A stretch of 23,734 nucleotides of DNA from a virus: positions 1-23,734 of IMG/VR virus record IMGVR_UViG_3300005294_000074. The stretch is one strand, 5' to 3'. The translations under genes and the position numbers were made by a program. This document shows positions 1 to 6,839 of this stretch, piece after piece (position 1 is the stretch's first letter; each line of letters starts with the position of its first letter). The notes under the pieces are model-generated. The model was not told the origin of the DNA. It ran no database searches and saw nothing but the letters and a program-made list of their open reading frames with translations.

Positions 1-849
1 TACTCGAAACCCGCAGGCTCCGCGATGGCCGCCGCCACCGTATTTCACGGCAATCAGCGACAGGTCGTGGTGCTCCTTGCCTGTTACATGGTAGAGCGAC
101 ACGCGCCATTGTTTGCCGTCGTAGTTAAATCCGAAGCAAGCGTCGTGCTCTGGCGTGAGGCCCGCTGTGAACAGGTGCGAATTGTAGCGGGCGGCGTTGC
201 AGGCGAGGAAGCGCAAGCCCTCGAAGCTGATGGTGAAGCCGCTCGACTTTATGATGGACTCGTTCTCCCGCGTCTTCGCGTATTGAAGCGCCTCGCCCGC
301 CGCCAGCAACTCAAGCACAAGCATGTCGTCTTGAGCGTCCGCACCGTCGCCAAGCAAGTGCGCCCATGTGTCTGGTGTGAGTTCCCGGCTGCGTAAGCCA
401 TGCTGGAACAGTTCGGCGTTCGGGTCGCGCTTGTCCCAAATGTCGTACTCGCCAGCGAGGCGAACACTTAAAGGCTCGCTGACAAGGCGCTGCTGGTATT
501 CGTCCTTCGACGGGAGCCCGTCAGCAATGCCCTCTGCGGTTGGCGGACGAGCAAACCACTGCCACGCCAATCGGCACGCGGCTACGCCGTCGATGCGATA
601 GCCCGCAACCGTCGCGGGATACTTCTCCATCGCGCTCTTGTGATGGTCGATCCACACAAGACGCGGGTGCTCCATAAGCCCGTCCACGGAGATGTCGAGC
701 ATGAACAGCTCGGCGTCGAGCGGCACCTCGGGCAGCGGGTCGCCGTAGTCCCACCCGATCAGCGTTGCGTCGGGCAGGAACTTGCGGGCGATCTCGCGGC
801 AAAAGATACCGTCGAAGTCGGCGCGATGGTAGATAACGATGGCGCTCAT
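1..849 (-). CDS. DHH/DHHA1 family phosphoesterase (3' end cut by window edge)
   Basis: The reading frame is open from the ATG at 849 to the left edge, giving 283 residues without a stop. An HRADFDG motif lies at residues 8-14, an aspartate in FMLDIS at 49-54, the DHH signature in WIDHHK at 66-71, and a glycine-rich GGGGHRGACGF segment near the end, which is the DHHA1 hallmark. Families with this order (nanoRNase/oligoribonuclease, RecJ-like) use metal-binding Asp and His residues to cleave phosphodiester bonds in short nucleic acids or nucleotides. The start overlaps the upstream stop as ATGA. It is the last gene seen of the leftward recombination run, so a role in DNA or nanoRNA end-processing is plausible, but the substrate is inferred only. 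Little can be missing, since the DHHA1 motif is usually near the C-terminus. Confidence 0.88.
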   Translation of the reverse strand, partial: MSAIVIYHRADFDGIFCREIARKFLPDATLIGWDYGDPLPEVPLDAELFMLDISVDGLMEHPRLVWIDHHKSAMEKYPATVAGYRIDGVAACRLAWQWFARPPTAEGIADGLPSKDEYQQRLVSEPLSVRLAGEYDIWDKRDPNAELFQHGLRSRELTPDTWAHLLGDGADAQDDMLVLELLAAGEALQYAKTRENESIIKSSGFTISFEGLRFLACNAARYNSHLFTAGLTPEHDACFGFNYDGKQWRVSLYHVTGKEHHDLSLIAVKYGGGGHRGACGFRV

Positions 850-1070
850 GCGGCGGTCGCTGTCGTGTTCGTGTTGGTGGGCGGTGCGGCGACGACGCGC
901 TTGGAGCGGCTGGGGCGCTTGGGCAGCGTGCCCAGTTGCTTGCGCAGGTCGCGCAGGAGACGCAGCTCGCCACCGAGGCGCTCTGCCTCGGCGACGGCGC
1001 GTGCCACTTCCAGTTCGAGCTTCTGCTCCTTGTCGGCGAGCAGGCGGTCGGTTCGACTTTGGCGTGGCAT
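846..1070 (-). CDS. small charged coiled-coil protein, unknown function
   Basis: This gene encodes 74 residues. Residues about 8-50 are rich in Glu, Arg, Leu and Ala in a heptad-like pattern (KEQKLELEVARAVAEAERL), suggesting one long helix or coiled coil. The tail is basic and then Thr/Asn/Ala-rich. It ends in an ATGA overlap with the DHH phosphoesterase and begins three bases after the stop of the 1074-1523 gene, so it belongs to the leftward operon. I recognise no family. The overlap and packing support it being a real gene. Confidence 0.7.
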   Translation of the reverse strand: MPRQSRTDRLLADKEQKLELEVARAVAEAERLGGELRLLRDLRKQLGTLPKRPSRSKRVVAAPPTNTNTTATAA

Positions 1071-1073
1071 AGG

Positions 1074-1523
1074 TCAGCGTGGGATGCGGTTAAACGCCTT
1101 GGCGTCGCAGAAGCCCTTCTTGACGACGAACTCGACCAAGAGCGGCTTGCCCTTGAGGCCGGGCCACCCGCCCTGCGCGTCGATGGCTGCGACGACGTTC
1201 TCCTTCGTGTTGCGTTCGAGGCCGAGCACGGCGATGGCCAGTTCGCGTAGCTGCGCTCGCGCTTCGTCTTCGCGCCCTTCCCACACGTTGATGCTGACGG
1301 CGGTCGGGAAGCCCGCTTGGACTTCGTCGCCGTCAGTTGTGCGTGCCGGTTCTTCCAACGTCAAATTGACGATGGTCTTGGACAGCGGCCCTTTGGCCAC
1401 TTCGCCGTTGTCGCTGCTCCGGTCGATGTCACGCACGTCGCCGAGCTGGCAACGCTTGATGCCGCTGGCGAGTGTGCGCTGAAGCGGCGTCGTTCCGTAG
1501 TCTTTGTTCGCTAATAGGCCCAT
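1074..1523 (-). CDS. possible phage single-stranded-DNA-binding-like protein
   Basis: The encoded protein has 149 residues. I chose the ATG at 1523 over a longer frame because AGGA precedes it about nine bases upstream and the extension is Thr/Arg/Pro-rich and unlike protein. The N-terminus begins MGLLANKDYGTTPL. The body contains predicted strands (KTIVNLTLEEPAR, AVSINVW, PLLVEFVVKKG), and a helix at about residues 85-105 is followed by a GGWPGLKGKP loop. Phage genes in this place, next to a Sak4-type annealase and a PD-(D/E)XK exonuclease, are often SSB-like OB-fold proteins. That assignment is by position and general make-up only, not by a recognised signature. Confidence 0.75.
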   Translation of the reverse strand: MGLLANKDYGTTPLQRTLASGIKRCQLGDVRDIDRSSDNGEVAKGPLSKTIVNLTLEEPARTTDGDEVQAGFPTAVSINVWEGREDEARAQLRELAIAVLGLERNTKENVVAAIDAQGGWPGLKGKPLLVEFVVKKGFCDAKAFNRIPR

Positions 1524-1551
1524 AACTGTGTGTCCTGTGGTTGTGCGCCGG

Positions 1552-1776
1552 TCAGGGCGCGGTTGAAGCGGGCGCGGGTGCGTCCGCTGTTGGTTGTGCT
1601 CGCTGGCGCAGCATAGCGTCAGCGTAAGAGTAGGCGCGTTTAGCCTCGTCGTCGAAGCTGGGCGCAAAAGGCGGGCTCGCCAGCAGCCCCGTCAACGCGG
1701 CGGCGGCGAACTGGTCGCGCAAGGCAGCGTGCTCGCGGACGAACTGCTCGTACTGTTGCTGTGCCTGCTCGGTCAT
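1552..1776 (-). CDS. conserved small phage-type protein, unknown function
   Basis: This 74-residue protein starts with a Gln/Glu-rich helix (MTEQAQQQYEQF). A segment LRDQFAAAALTGLLAS follows, then FDDEAKRAYSYADAMLRQR. This pattern of 'region that may hold a short hydrophobic helix, then A-x-x-AYxxADAMLxxR' is common in short uncharacterised proteins of phages and prophages. The start forms an ATGA overlap with the stop of the Sak4-like gene, so the two are probably co-translated. A 28-base gap separates it from the next gene, one of only three junctions without overlap in this operon. Confidence 0.8.
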   Translation of the reverse strand: MTEQAQQQYEQFVREHAALRDQFAAAALTGLLASPPFAPSFDDEAKRAYSYADAMLRQRAQPTADAPAPASTAP

Positions 1777-2651
1777 GCGCCCTCCTTCGGCGTCGCGGGC
1801 GCGTCGGGCAGCGTCGGCAGATACACCTGCGCCCAGTCGTAGATTGTCTCGTCGCCTTGTTTACGGCCAAGCGTGAGTTCCTTGCCGCGTAAATGTCGGC
1901 AGTAGGAGCCGCACACAGTCGTCTCGCTCGTGCGGAAGTTGAGCATCAGCGAGCCGTCAACTTTGCGATACATGAAGCCGATGCTGGACGATTCGCCGCA
2001 CACGAGCTTGCGCAGCGACCCGGTCAGGTCAAGATCGTTCGGGATAACGTCGCCGGCGATCTTGGGCGTCGTCGCGTGCAGCGCAAGTTTGTCTCTCATA
2101 TGGCACACAAGAACTGCGTGCGGGGCGCACCGCTGCATGGCCCACATTGTCCGGTGCATCTCCTCGCGCACCCAGTTCCAGCCTGGGCTGCCCATGTTGC
2201 CTTGGCCGGGCAGGTCGGTGATGCGCGTGAGCTTGTCCCCTGCGTAAGCATCGCTGCGCCCAATGAGCGTGCTCTTGAACGCTTTAAGAGCCTGCTCAAA
2301 CACCCAGTTCTCGACGATGCCGAGATGGTCGAACGCGATGTAGTCGGCGCTCGGCGTGCCCGCTTTGCGCAGTTCAAATAGCTGGTCGAGCGTGCTGTAA
2401 AAGGCTTCGCTGTAGGTCACGCCTTTGCCGAACTTGCCCGCGTCGGTGAGTGCGTGGATGTCGATGAAGCGGCCGGGCAGATGGTCGCCGCCGCCACGCT
2501 GGCACATGACGACGAGCGGGTCCGCGCCGTTCGCCGACTTGGGCAGTTGCGTGCAGGACTCGGTCTTGCCCACCTTCGGCCCGCCGTAGATCGTCAGCGT
2601 TTGCGGGTTGCGCGTCAGCGCCGCGCGAGGCTCTGGGGAGATGTCGCTCAT
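1773..2651 (-). CDS. Sak4-like AAA ATPase (phage nucleotide-binding / single-strand annealing protein)
   Basis: The encoded protein has 292 residues. A P-loop GGPKVGKT lies at residues 23-30 directly after a short strand (TLTIY). A Walker-B-like DYIAFD is at 103-108, and a MCQRGGGD-type loop follows strand 2. This layout matches the AAA_24/Sak4 group of RecA-like phage proteins, which promote single-strand annealing together with an SSB and a partner exonuclease. The reading frame continues upstream to 3098, but the extension reads antisense-like across two other genes. The ATG at 2651 has AAGG seven bases upstream and an ATGA overlap with the small membrane protein. The exonuclease at 3147-4085 and the possible SSB-like protein at 1074-1523 complete a recombination cassette. 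Confidence 0.88.
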   Translation of the reverse strand: MSDISPEPRAALTRNPQTLTIYGGPKVGKTESCTQLPKSANGADPLVVMCQRGGGDHLPGRFIDIHALTDAGKFGKGVTYSEAFYSTLDQLFELRKAGTPSADYIAFDHLGIVENWVFEQALKAFKSTLIGRSDAYAGDKLTRITDLPGQGNMGSPGWNWVREEMHRTMWAMQRCAPHAVLVCHMRDKLALHATTPKIAGDVIPNDLDLTGSLRKLVCGESSSIGFMYRKVDGSLMLNFRTSETTVCGSYCRHLRGKELTLGRKQGDETIYDWAQVYLPTLPDAPATPKEGA

Positions 2652-2827
2652 TGCTTCGCCTTGTGGTAGTAAGTAGCTGGGCCGCCGGGATAACACGTCT
2701 CCTCGTAGCCGTTCTCCATCATCGCCACGATGCGTCGGTTCCAACTTACCACGCAGACGATGACAACGAGCGACCCGCACACAATCGCGAGTGCGCCAAG
2801 GAACCAAGGCCAGTCTTCGCGTCTCAT
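2648..2827 (-). CDS. small single-span membrane protein
   Basis: This gene encodes 59 residues. It starts MRREDWPW, followed by a strongly hydrophobic helix at about residues 9-28 (FLGALAIVCGSLVVIVCVV). A basic pair, RR, and a polar tail with one Cys and several Tyr come after it. Positive-inside logic with the RR after the helix suggests the tail faces the cytoplasm. A strong Shine-Dalgarno (AGGAGG) sits upstream, and both ends overlap their neighbours as ATGA, which strongly supports the gene despite its size. The role is unknown. Its place between the exonuclease and the Sak4-like protein does not tell its job. Confidence 0.8.
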   Translation of the reverse strand: MRREDWPWFLGALAIVCGSLVVIVCVVSWNRRIVAMMENGYEETCYPGGPATYYHKAKQ

Positions 2828-3150
2828 ACCGCGCCCTCCTGTTTGCGTTGCTCTGCGGCAACGCGGTCGTCGAGGCGCTCGCGCACGTCGCAGCGGAGCA
2901 GTGCCTGGTCGCAGCGCTGCACGAACAGCGCGAAGTTGCTGATGCCCTCAGCGCGCAGCACATCGTTGCAGGTAAAGCGGCCGTTGACGAAGCCTGCTCG
3001 GGCTTCGCGCAGGCACGCAGCGAGTTCGTCGCGCTGCCGTTCCAGTTCGAGTATGCACCTGTGGTGCGCTGCGACAAGCCGCTCGACGGCTTCGTCAACG
3101 GTCTGCGATGGGCACAGGTCCGGGTCGGTTGTGGGTGCGGGTGTGTTCAT
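2824..3150 (-). CDS. hypothetical protein with central coiled coil
   Basis: The encoded protein has 108 residues. After a Pro/Thr/Asp-rich start, residues about 18-52 form a likely helix (VDEAVERLVAAHHRC, ELERQRDELAACLREAR). A second part contains GISNFALFVQRCDQALLRCDVRERLDDRVA, rich in Arg/Asp and with three Cys in total in this half. No known family is recognised. Both ends overlap neighbours as ATGA (upstream: exonuclease gene; downstream: membrane protein gene). Being directly after the exonuclease may link it to recombination, but this is only positional. Confidence 0.75.
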   Translation of the reverse strand: MNTPAPTTDPDLCPSQTVDEAVERLVAAHHRCILELERQRDELAACLREARAGFVNGRFTCNDVLRAEGISNFALFVQRCDQALLRCDVRERLDDRVAAEQRKQEGAV

Positions 3151-4085
3151 GGTTCTCCATTCGTGTTGCGCTCCGGTATGCGGTCGCGTTCCTTGCCCGC
3201 ATCAGCAGGCTCAAATTCGTCCGTGGACAGCTTCAGGGCGCGGTCGGCGAGCGGTAGCTGACATACCGGCAGGAAGTCGCATGTGCCCCATACGCCGCGG
3301 CACGCACCGTTTACATGGGAAGCCAGCGGCCAGTCGTCCAAGTCCTGCGGGTCGCGTTCGAGGATGCCACGCACCTTGCGCAGCGTGTGCCGCTGCCATT
3401 GATCGAGCCTGTCCGCTGGAAAAAGGATGGCGTCGTCAGGCGGAAATTCGTAGCTCGTCCCGCTCTTGCTGGGCTTGCGCATGATGATGCGGCCGAGGTA
3501 GGCACCGTGAACCGGCAGGCCCGTCGCGATAGTGTAGCTGCGGCAATAGCCCATGAGCGCACCGCTGTTCTTGCTCGCCTCGTACTCCGCCTGCTCGTTG
3601 CGGCTCGCGCTTTTCCAGTCTACCAGGTAGCGCATCCCGTCCGGGTTCACCGCCACCAAGTCCCTTCGCACCTCCCATCGCACAAGCACGGTTTGGCCCG
3701 ACAACGGGCCGAGGCGTGGCTCCACGAAGCCAAGCTCGACCGTGGCCTGGGCTTCGCACTCCTCAACCTTCCACGAGGCGAACAGCGCACCGCGCTCGAC
3801 ACGCCAGTGGGCGAGCGCATCGCGCACAAAGCCCGCTTGGCGGTAGTCGTCCGGGGGTGTTGGGTCGGCGGCGAACACCGCATCTATGGCGGCATCCTGC
3901 TCGGCAACGCTCTTGCCCTTGAAGAAGGCGGCAATGCCGTCGTGCAGGGCTGCGCCCGCAATTCGTCCGGGCATAGTACGTACCGCGCGCCGCCCAAGCA
4001 CCTTGGTAATCCAGTAGGCGTAGTTGCAGCGGTCGTCCAGCGACAGCGAGTTGTTGCTGATGGTAATGGTGCGCTGCGTTGTCAC
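3147..4085 (-). CDS. PD-(D/E)XK superfamily exonuclease, Cas4/AddB-like with probable Fe-S cluster
   Basis: This 312-residue protein starts at a GTG at 4085 with GAGGAG nine bases upstream and a GTGA overlap. The longer frame to 4217 is rejected because it overlaps the next gene out of phase. Core motifs are GAALHDGI (45-51 region, His48), a conserved Asp at 142 (RRDLVAV), and VDWKSAS at 155-161, giving the D-x-K pair of the nuclease centre. Cys20 near the N-terminus and Cys262, 269 and 275 near the C-terminus match the four-cysteine iron-sulphur layout of Cas4 and AddB nucleases. Such enzymes resect DNA ends. With the Sak4-like ATPase two genes downstream, it probably makes the single strands that are then annealed. 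Confidence 0.87.
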   Translation of the reverse strand: MTTQRTITISNNSLSLDDRCNYAYWITKVLGRRAVRTMPGRIAGAALHDGIAAFFKGKSVAEQDAAIDAVFAADPTPPDDYRQAGFVRDALAHWRVERGALFASWKVEECEAQATVELGFVEPRLGPLSGQTVLVRWEVRRDLVAVNPDGMRYLVDWKSASRNEQAEYEASKNSGALMGYCRSYTIATGLPVHGAYLGRIIMRKPSKSGTSYEFPPDDAILFPADRLDQWQRHTLRKVRGILERDPQDLDDWPLASHVNGACRGVWGTCDFLPVCQLPLADRALKLSTDEFEPADAGKERDRIPERNTNGEP

Positions 4086-4333
4086 GCGACCACGCTCCTC
4101 TCTCCGTTGCGCTGCGCCCGCTCGTTCTCGACGAGTGCGGCGATGGCTGCCGCGGCGATACCGATGCTCGCCATCTCGTTCCGCCTCTCGTCCGCCTGAC
4201 ACTGGAGCAAGCTGCACAGCGCGGCGACAAGCTGCTCACCGTGCAGGCTCTGCGGGCACTCTGCCACGATGTGTCGGACGGCCTGCTGCGCCTGCAAGAT
4301 GCCGAGGCGCTCGATGTCGTTGAGGGGTTTCAT
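4082..4333 (-). CDS. hypothetical protein, helical
   Basis: The 83 residues appear mainly helical: MKPLNDIERLGILQAQQAVRH, then an amphipathic stretch with Cys residues (LVAALCSLLQCQADERR). After that comes an Ala/Ile-rich segment (GIAAAAIAALVENERAQR). It carries an ATGA overlap upstream and a GTGA overlap downstream into the exonuclease, whose translation it could control through coupling. No family is recognised. Confidence 0.72.
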   Translation of the reverse strand: MKPLNDIERLGILQAQQAVRHIVAECPQSLHGEQLVAALCSLLQCQADERRNEMASIGIAAAAIAALVENERAQRNGERSVVA

Positions 4334-4560
4334 GCGACCCTCCAGCAGCGGACGCCGCCGGACTCGGTGCGCCGCGTTATCTTGATGCCTACCGACTTAG
4401 CCGCGTAGCTCTGCTGCCCCGCCAAAGCACTTATGTGAACGCCGGGCACAAGCACGGAATCGCCCACCCGCATACGGCGAAACAGCTTGATCCAGTACCC
4501 CTTGCCGTTTGTGCCCGGCGGCACAGGCACACCCTTCTCAATGCGCAGTTCGTTGCTCAT
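4330..4560 (-). CDS. conserved small phage/plasmid protein (EKGVPxPP...GVRxWR type)
   Basis: This protein of 76 residues starts at the ATG at 4560. It contains IEKGVPVPPGTNGKG near the N-terminus and LFRRMRVGDSVLVPG in the middle. The C-terminal half has a lysine/arginine-rich stretch (AAKSVGIKITRRTESGGVRCWRV). This order, with 'kmxxGDSfxVP' followed by a basic A-x-x-x-G-x-K-x-x-x-R segment and a final WRV, is widespread in short phage and plasmid proteins of unknown function. The basic end could contact nucleic acid, which is inference. It overlaps both neighbours as ATGA. Confidence 0.82.
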   Translation of the reverse strand: MSNELRIEKGVPVPPGTNGKGYWIKLFRRMRVGDSVLVPGVHISALAGQQSYAAKSVGIKITRRTESGGVRCWRVA

Positions 4561-4745
4561 GCGAGTGGCTCCGCAGCTTGGCTCAGCACCCGCTGAATCT
4601 CCTCGTCGCCGACCACGAGGCCGTGCTCGCGGGCGAGCGCCGCCCGGGCAAGCTCGAACAACGTCGCCGATGAGGCGCACGGGAAGGCGCGCTCGGCGTT
4701 GTGAACGGCGCGGTCGATCAGGGTGGTGCGGTCGCGTAGCGTCAT
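4557..4745 (-). CDS. hypothetical small protein
   Basis: There are 62 residues, predicted mostly helical (MTLRDRTTLIDRAVHNAERAF, then ATLFELARAALAREHG and DEEIQRVLSQAAEPLA). The start overlaps the stop of the 4742-5161 gene and its stop overlaps the next start, both as ATGA. The acidic/basic balance and absence of membrane segments point to a cytoplasmic protein. No family is recognised. Confidence 0.72.
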   Translation of the reverse strand: MTLRDRTTLIDRAVHNAERAFPCASSATLFELARAALAREHGLVVGDEEIQRVLSQAAEPLA

Positions 4746-5161
4746 GGCGTGGCCTCCTCAAAGCGCTCCGCGATGCGACGGCGCTCAAGCTCGTCGGCTT
4801 CGCGGTCCATCCATGCGGCGACGGCTTGTTGGCTTTGGTAGTGCCCTACGTCGTGGTCGTGGCAAAACTCCAGCCGGGCAAAGTCGTCGTCCTCCATCCC
4901 GTGGGCTCGCAAGGCACCGATAACACTGCGTATGTCGAGCCCCGTTTGTGCGCAACGCTGGGCGTTTATCGACCACGACCCGAGGCAACGCTCGTCACTC
5001 AGCCGCACGCGCAAAGCAACGCCGTCCATATCGAGCAAGGTCTGCGCTAACTGCCCACAGTTGCAGGCTTCGGCACTGTTCCAGCGGTAGTCCACGCCAG
5101 ATTGGCGCAGCTTGTGCGCCGTCTCGCGCAGCCCGCGTATCAGTGTTTTCGTCGGTTTCAT
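4742..5161 (-). CDS. conserved protein with CNCGxLAQ motif, unknown function
   Basis: This 139-residue protein starts at the ATG at 5161, which gives the ATGA overlap. The longer frame to 5230 is not needed. A basic N-terminal helix (LIRGLRETAHKLRQ) is followed by YRWNSAEACNCGQLAQTLL, and residues further on include several Cys/His (LEFCHDHDVGHY) and a charged C-terminal helix (DREADELERRRIAERFEEA). The 'W-x-x-x-x-x-CNCG-x-LAQ' pattern resembles a widespread uncharacterised bacterial and phage family. The Cys/His content could bind a metal. Function unknown. Confidence 0.76.
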   Translation of the reverse strand: MKPTKTLIRGLRETAHKLRQSGVDYRWNSAEACNCGQLAQTLLDMDGVALRVRLSDERCLGSWSINAQRCAQTGLDIRSVIGALRAHGMEDDDFARLEFCHDHDVGHYQSQQAVAAWMDREADELERRRIAERFEEATP

Positions 5162-5343
5162 GGCAGGTCCACGGTGTTGAGGACGGTTTCGCCCGGCAAC
5201 GGCTTGGCCTTGGTCAGGGCGCTCTCGCAACTGCCCCGCACCGTGTCCATGCGCACGTAGTATTCGGCCTGCTTGTTGCCGTTCACGCGCTTATGGGCGT
5301 TGCTCAGCTTCGTTGGTGAACCGTAGAATATGGCTGCTTTCAT
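5158..5343 (-). CDS. hypothetical small protein
   Basis: This gene encodes 61 residues, MKAAIFYGSPTKLSNAHKRV and onward, with a predicted strand at the start and a basic middle containing KQAEYYVRMDT. The ATG at 5343 overlaps the preceding stop as ATGA, and its own stop overlaps the next start. A much longer frame reaching 5787 reads against the neighbouring gene and is not credible. No family is recognised. Confidence 0.7.
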   Translation of the reverse strand: MKAAIFYGSPTKLSNAHKRVNGNKQAEYYVRMDTVRGSCESALTKAKPLPGETVLNTVDLP

Positions 5344-5741
5344 GCGTCGTCCGGGTTGGGTTGGTATGCTGCGTGGGCGGCGAGCGCTGCCTTGACATTG
5401 CCCAGCAACGGCTCGCGCAGGTTGAAGTTCGTCAGCGCATAGCGCAGGTAGTCCGGGTCGGTGCGTGCGATGTGCGCGATGCTCTCGCCTGCGTGCTTCT
5501 TCGTGAACGGCCACAGCGGGCCATCGCTGCCCGGTTTGGGTGCACCCGCAGGCGTGACCAGCGACGCTGGCATTGTCATCGCCGGCCCGTTCGGCGCCGT
5601 CCCCAAGGCCTGCCCAACGTCCTCGGCGTCCAGGCGCATCTTCCTGAACCAGACGAAGGCGTCGAGCGCTTCGAGGTCGGTGGTCGCCGGGTCGGTCAGG
5701 CGCTTGAACAGCTCGGCGAGCTTGCTCCGGGTGTCGTTCAT
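5340..5741 (-). CDS. protein with ExoX-like C-terminal domain
   Basis: The 133-residue protein has an N-terminal helical part (SKLAELFKRLTDP, EALDAFVWFRKMRL) and a Pro/Ala-rich linker at about 50-75. The C-terminal part contains WPFTKKHAGESIAHIARTD, then PDYLRYALTNFNLREPL. The latter matches the 'fGkhkGk-x-i-x-x-i-x-x-x-DPdYLrW' pattern of the small domain found at the C-terminus of exodeoxyribonuclease X and in short stand-alone phage proteins. The exonuclease catalytic domain itself is absent, so this is not a nuclease. It may be a nucleic-acid or partner-binding module. Both ends have ATGA overlaps. Confidence 0.8.
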   Translation of the reverse strand: MNDTRSKLAELFKRLTDPATTDLEALDAFVWFRKMRLDAEDVGQALGTAPNGPAMTMPASLVTPAGAPKPGSDGPLWPFTKKHAGESIAHIARTDPDYLRYALTNFNLREPLLGNVKAALAAHAAYQPNPDDA

Positions 5742-5920
5742 GGCACGCTCCTTTCCTGCGTGAGCGACCGCTTCGATTCCGCCTCATAAAACGCGCGACG
5801 CGCCGCGAGAAAGCCGTCCCACGATTCCTGCGTGATTATGCGACCGCAGCCGAACCAGTCAGGCGCTTGCTTGCGTCGGCGGTGCGTCTCCAGCTTGGCG
5901 CGGGTGTCGGTGGTGCTCAT
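5738..5920 (-). CDS. hypothetical small protein
   Basis: This gene encodes 60 residues. I take the ATG at 5920 rather than the in-frame TTG two codons earlier, because the AAGGAGGAGG Shine-Dalgarno then lies at normal spacing and the start forms an ATGA overlap. The protein is basic at first (TRAKLETHRRRKQAPDWFG) with aromatic residues in the middle (SWDGFLAARRAFYEAE). No known family. Confidence 0.72.
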   Translation of the reverse strand: MSTTDTRAKLETHRRRKQAPDWFGCGRIITQESWDGFLAARRAFYEAESKRSLTQERSVP

Positions 5921-6090
5921 GGCCAATCCTCCTCCTTGAGGTCCCTGCTGGGCGGCTCGCGCCGTGCGGCTGCGCGGGCGTCTATCTCGCGCAGGATGGC
6001 TTCAGCCTCGTCCACAGAGCCAGCAGCGCCCACAAAGTCGGCGGCGCGAATCGTCGCCGCCATCATCGCTATCAGTTCGCGCTCGCTCAT
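5917..6090 (-). CDS. hypothetical small acidic protein
   Basis: The encoded protein has 57 residues: MSERELIAMMAATIRAADF, a second helix SVDEAEAILREIDARAAARR, and an acidic end DLKEEDWP. AGGAG lies six bases before the ATG, and the stop overlaps the next start as ATGA. One base separates it from the upstream gene. It is short, but the strong ribosome site and fit in the operon support it. Confidence 0.72.
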   Translation of the reverse strand: MSERELIAMMAATIRAADFVGAAGSVDEAEAILREIDARAAARREPPSRDLKEEDWP

Positions 6091-6091
6091 A

Positions 6092-6265
6092 TCACGCTCC
6101 TGGGTATTTGTCCGCGTTTACGTCAATCGAGCTTTGCATCACGTCGATCTCGTCCTTGAGCGCTTCCAGCTCGTCCACGGTTTCGCGTGGACTTAGGCGG
6201 GTGTCGCCAAACAGTTTTCGGATCGCGCCGAGTGCGTCCTCGCGCAGTTGCTCAGTGGTTTTCAT
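6092..6265 (-). CDS. hypothetical small helical protein
   Basis: This gene encodes 57 residues: MKTTEQLREDALGAIRKLFG, then an acidic helix VDELEALKDEIDVMQSSID. AAGGAGG stands seven bases before the ATG, and the start overlaps the preceding stop as ATGA. The charged helix looks like a short coiled coil. No family recognised. Confidence 0.73.
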   Translation of the reverse strand: MKTTEQLREDALGAIRKLFGDTRLSPRETVDELEALKDEIDVMQSSIDVNADKYPGA

Positions 6266-6621
6266 CGCTTTGCCTCCTTCGTCTCGGTTTCATTGGTTGC
6301 GTAAACCCAGTGCCCGCCAATAGATTGCCGCCTGAGCGCAATTACGAGCCAGCGTACAGCTTCGGCTTCCGGCGAATCTACACGCCACAGTTTGAGTTGC
6401 TCGTCTTCGATCAACTGAATTGCTTGCGCCCACGTTTCGGCCTTCGCTTGTTGCACCGCTTCTTGCAAATTGGAAGCAGTGGCAATGAGCTTGGCGCATT
6501 CCTCGTCGCGCACATTGCAGGCCACGGTCAGCTCGCGCCCTTCTTCCTTGTCGCGGACGTGAATGTCAATTTGCCCGCCGTTCTGCACCGCATACCAGTC
6601 TCGCATCAAGTGCGCTTTCAT
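6262..6621 (-). CDS. hypothetical protein
   Basis: The 119-residue protein has an alternating strand/turn N-terminus (WYAVQNGGQIDIHVRDKEEG, ELTVACNVRDEEC) and then helices (LQEAVQQAKAETWAQAIQLI). A final part, AVRWLVIALRRQSIGGHWVY, is followed by a charged tail. It looks like a compact alpha/beta cytoplasmic protein. It is second in the leftward operon, directly after the helix-turn-helix gene with an ATGA overlap. I do not recognise a family. Confidence 0.75.
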   Translation of the reverse strand: MKAHLMRDWYAVQNGGQIDIHVRDKEEGRELTVACNVRDEECAKLIATASNLQEAVQQAKAETWAQAIQLIEDEQLKLWRVDSPEAEAVRWLVIALRRQSIGGHWVYATNETETKEAKR

Positions 6622-6839
6622 CGTCGTCCTCCCTTGTGCTCGAACAGCGCCTCATACGGCAGCTTCGTCACCTCGACGATGCGCGCCACGGCGTTGCCCG
6701 GCAGTTGATTGTTGCCGTCCAGCCAGTCGCGCACCGTCATGTAGGGCACGCCCCAGTGCTTCACCGCCGCGTTGAGCGAACCGTGAATCGTGATGAGTGC
6801 CATGAACTTCTTGCTTGGGCGCAGCCGGACGTTTCCCAT
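6618..6839 (-). CDS. Cro/CI-like helix-turn-helix regulator
   Basis: This 73-residue protein starts at the ATG at 6839. The segment FMALITIHGSLNAAVKHWG then VPYMTVRDWLDGNNQLPG is the classic shape of a Cro/CI-type helix-turn-helix: a scaffold helix, 'GSLNAAVKHW', a turn at GVP and a recognition helix TVRDWL. ARIVEVTKLPYEALF closes the domain. The ATG at 6801-6803 is a possible shorter start, but it would remove part of helix 1. No Shine-Dalgarno precedes the ATG at 6839, and a -10-like TAAACT lies only 14 bases upstream, so the message may have almost no leader, as for lambda cI. It heads the leftward operon and faces the 7067 gene, so it probably controls both directions. Confidence 0.82.
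   Translation of the reverse strand: MGNVRLRPSKKFMALITIHGSLNAAVKHWGVPYMTVRDWLDGNNQLPGNAVARIVEVTKLPYEALFEHKGGRR

Noticed and set aside
2652-3098. N-terminal extension of the Sak4-like protein to 441 residues
   Set aside because: The extension crosses two other coupled genes in a wrong frame and has no ribosome site; the ATG at 2651 has both a ribosome site and an ATGA overlap.
640-4408. Long plus-strand reading frames (for example 640-1482, 2651-3484, 3315-4199)
   Set aside because: They run opposite to well supported leftward genes with motifs, ribosome sites and overlaps; in GC-rich DNA such antisense frames are expected.
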